From CAZSMK01 sp964608095 (GTDB taxonomy: Bacteria; Sumerlaeota; Sumerlaeia; MWCT01; JAGHBZ01): a DNA stretch of 19,098 nt. The notes below the pieces were generated by a model. It searched no databases and was not told the origin of the DNA. It saw nothing but the letters and a program-made list of their open reading frames with translations. The stretch is from NCBI GenBank assembly GCA_964608095.1, contig CAZSMK010000078.1, positions 1-19,098 on the forward strand. Reading direction: 5' to 3'. Of this stretch, positions 18,145 through 19,098 are shown one piece after another. The translations under genes were made by a program, and so were the position numbers. Numbering within the stretch: position 1 is the first letter of the stretch; every line of letters begins with the position of its first letter.

Positions 18145-18167
18145 GTAGGACAACCGTCTCGGTTGTC
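18145..18167 (+). repeat. Palindromic repeat, copy B (plus orientation)
   Basis: GTAGGA followed by the overlapping perfect stem GACAACCG (18149-18156), loop TCT, CGGTTGTC (18160-18167). Compared with copies A and C read on the minus strand, the inner stem pair is changed from G-C to C-G on both arms together, so pairing is kept. Confidence 0.7.
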
Positions 18168-18214
18168 AGCCATAGACCATTAGTATTACCCAAAATTGTT
18201 ACGATAAAAGGAGC

Positions 18215-18240
18215 GACAAGCGAGGACGCTTATCCTACAT
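18215..18240 (-). repeat. Palindromic repeat, copy C (minus orientation)
   Basis: Exact 26-base match to copy A, starting 102 bases downstream of it, with no similarity in the flanking bases on either side. It carries the same GACAAGCG/CGCTTATC stem. The sharp boundaries suggest a discrete element and not a duplicated larger segment. Confidence 0.75.
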
Positions 18241-18469
18241 TTTTCCAGGGGATTTCAAAAAAGGTCCAACGCCTGGTTAAGGCGGGCTTTGTATGATGAC
18301 GTTATGAAATGAGGGGGAGTGAAGATCAAAAATCTACCACGCCCAAGTCAACGGCTTGCGACAATGATTAGGATGATAAAGCAGACATGGTAGGGATGTC
18401 TATCTTTCGACTGGTAACGTTCAGTGTAGCGCAGGTTAGGTTGTATAGAGTATTCAGGGATAAAAGGAT

Positions 18470-18498
18470 TTGACTTCTTCGCACTGCTTTCAAACAAT
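18470..18498 (+). promoter_or_regulatory. Weak promoter candidate for the thioesterase gene
   Basis: TTGACT (18470-18475) lies 17 bases from AACAAT (18493-18498), 5/6 and 4/6 matches. The transcript would start about 12 bases before ATG 18517. No Shine-Dalgarno sequence is present there, so translation would be nearly leaderless if this promoter is used. Confidence 0.3.
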
Positions 18499-18516
18499 TA
18501 TCTCTGTCTCGTTATC

Positions 18517-18948
18517 ATGAACTCACGTGAAAAAAGACATAAATCTCTTATTGTCAATACCTCGTTTGTCAGGGTTCTTTACCGGGATACCGACCAAATG
18601 GGATATGTATATTATGCAAATTATCTTGTATGGTTCGAGCATGGCAGAGGCGAGCTCATGCGTTCAATCGGACATCCTTATACAGAAGTAGAACGTGAAG
18701 GAATTTTTCTACCCGTAACACGGTGCAGTTGCCGCTATCGCTCTCCCGCCCGCTATGATGATCTTCTCAGGATAGAAACTTCGATAACGGAGATTGCGGA
18801 AGTCAGCATTACGTTTACGTATAAATTATTTCGTGATGAAACGGATGAACTACTTGCGACGGGAGAGACAAAACACGCCTTTGTAGACCGAGAAGGTGGA
18901 ATCGCCAGATTTGGTCCTACCCTCAAAAAATACTTGAGGTGTTCTTAG
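18517..18948 (+). CDS. ybgC: YbgC/FadM-type acyl-CoA thioesterase (hotdog fold)
   Basis: Predicted 143-residue cytoplasmic thioesterase that hydrolyses acyl-CoA esters; the family also includes 4-hydroxybenzoyl-CoA thioesterases. The sequence carries the family signature YRDTDQMGYVYYANYLVWFE (residues 22-41), with D26 in the place of the catalytic Asp of E. coli YbgC (D18). Further along, YRSPARYDDLLRI matches the YbgC stretch around YYAPARLDD. The length is usual. In many Gram-negative bacteria ybgC heads the tol-pal cluster, but no tolQ is visible in the 150 bp after the stop. The start ATG 18517 has no clear ribosome binding site; it puts the motif 21 residues in, slightly further than usual, and no better internal start is seen. 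The family is certain, the acyl substrate is not. Confidence 0.92.
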   Translation: MNSREKRHKSLIVNTSFVRVLYRDTDQMGYVYYANYLVWFEHGRGELMRSIGHPYTEVEREGIFLPVTRCSCRYRSPARYDDLLRIETSITEIAEVSITFTYKLFRDETDELLATGETKHAFVDREGGIARFGPTLKKYLRCS

Positions 18949-19098
18949 GACTAAAAGGGTAAGACCACGCCAGATATTTGTTAGTAACCTCGTATTCACG
19001 AGAGATTCGCGAAATAGGAATTTTGCGGGAAACAATTAGACTAAACAATCGGTTTTAAGATTGAATGTTGTGCTCATTATTGTTGTAAGATACCGATT

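Larger units (their letters stand above)
18047..18516. other. 470-bp gene-free stretch with palindromic repeats
   Basis: No convincing coding frame lies between the giant gene and the thioesterase gene. The stretch holds three copies of one palindromic repeat family (18113-18238), a CGCCG/CGGCG hairpin at 18082-18094, a CGCCT/AGGCG hairpin at 18270-18284, and an AGACAT/ATGTCT hairpin at 18383-18401. None is followed by a clear T-run, so the terminator of the giant gene is not identified. The last 50 bases hold a weak promoter candidate. Confidence 0.6.

Noticed and set aside
18113..18240. CRISPR-like pair of identical 26-base repeats
   Set aside because: Only two identical copies, 76 bases apart, a third copy in the opposite direction between them, and no cas genes nearby.
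18213..18296. Short frame reading FFQGISKKVQRLVKAGFV followed by stops, reminiscent of the Rrf2 winged-helix core
   Set aside because: Only 18 residues look protein-like, the frame runs through repeat copy C, and no flanking remnant in any frame extends the similarity; too short to call a pseudogene.
18949..19098. Trailing 150 bp as the start of tolQ or another gene
   Set aside because: No start codon with a ribosome site and no recognisable protein sequence on the plus strand; only a small CTCGT/ACGAG inverted repeat is seen.

Overview
The window is a mid-GC bacterial chromosomal segment holding six intact genes and one gene cut by the left edge. It carries no rRNA, tRNA, CRISPR array or transposase that I can recognise. 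The gene set fits an uncultivated, probably Gram-negative bacterium: a ComEC-type DNA channel, a class II CCA-adding enzyme with an HD domain, SPOR domains and a YbgC-type thioesterase. I cannot assign a phylum from sequence alone. The very large repeat proteins and the scattered palindromic repeats suggest a poorly sampled lineage, but that is inference.

Layout. 2-1348 (+) is the C-terminal part of ComEC/Rec2: membrane helices followed by a complete metallo-beta-lactamase-like domain. It converges on a minus-strand membrane protein (1562-2296) of the DUF6391 type, which has a recognisable sigma70-like promoter at 2332-2360. Next on the minus strand is cca (2548-3885). Divergent from cca is a GT4-family glycosyltransferase (4015-5148). 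A second good promoter (5198-5227) precedes a 1157-residue envelope protein (5275-8748). That protein has a signal peptide, a jelly-roll-like domain, two SPOR domains, a coiled coil/TPR region, one transmembrane helix, a long acidic disordered tail and a second jelly-roll-like domain. A strong intrinsic terminator (8780-8823) separates it from a 9.2-kb gene (8861-18046). This gene encodes a 3061-residue protein with an N-terminal CHC2/primase-like zinc finger and about 53 tandem TPR-like units of 54 residues (162 bp). A 470-bp gene-free stretch (18047-18516) holds three copies of a short palindromic repeat family, and a YbgC-like acyl-CoA thioesterase gene (18517-18948) closes the window.

How the genes may work together. 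comEC, cca and ybgC are ordinary housekeeping or accessory genes with no obvious link to each other. The most unusual unit is the adjacent pair at 5275-18046: a membrane-spanning SPOR protein with an acidic, motif-bearing cytoplasmic tail, followed by a giant soluble solenoid with a zinc finger. A working hypothesis is that the solenoid is a cytoplasmic scaffold docking on the tail of the membrane protein and linking the cell wall (via SPOR) to a nucleic-acid or protein partner (via the zinc finger). Nothing in the sequence proves that the two interact.
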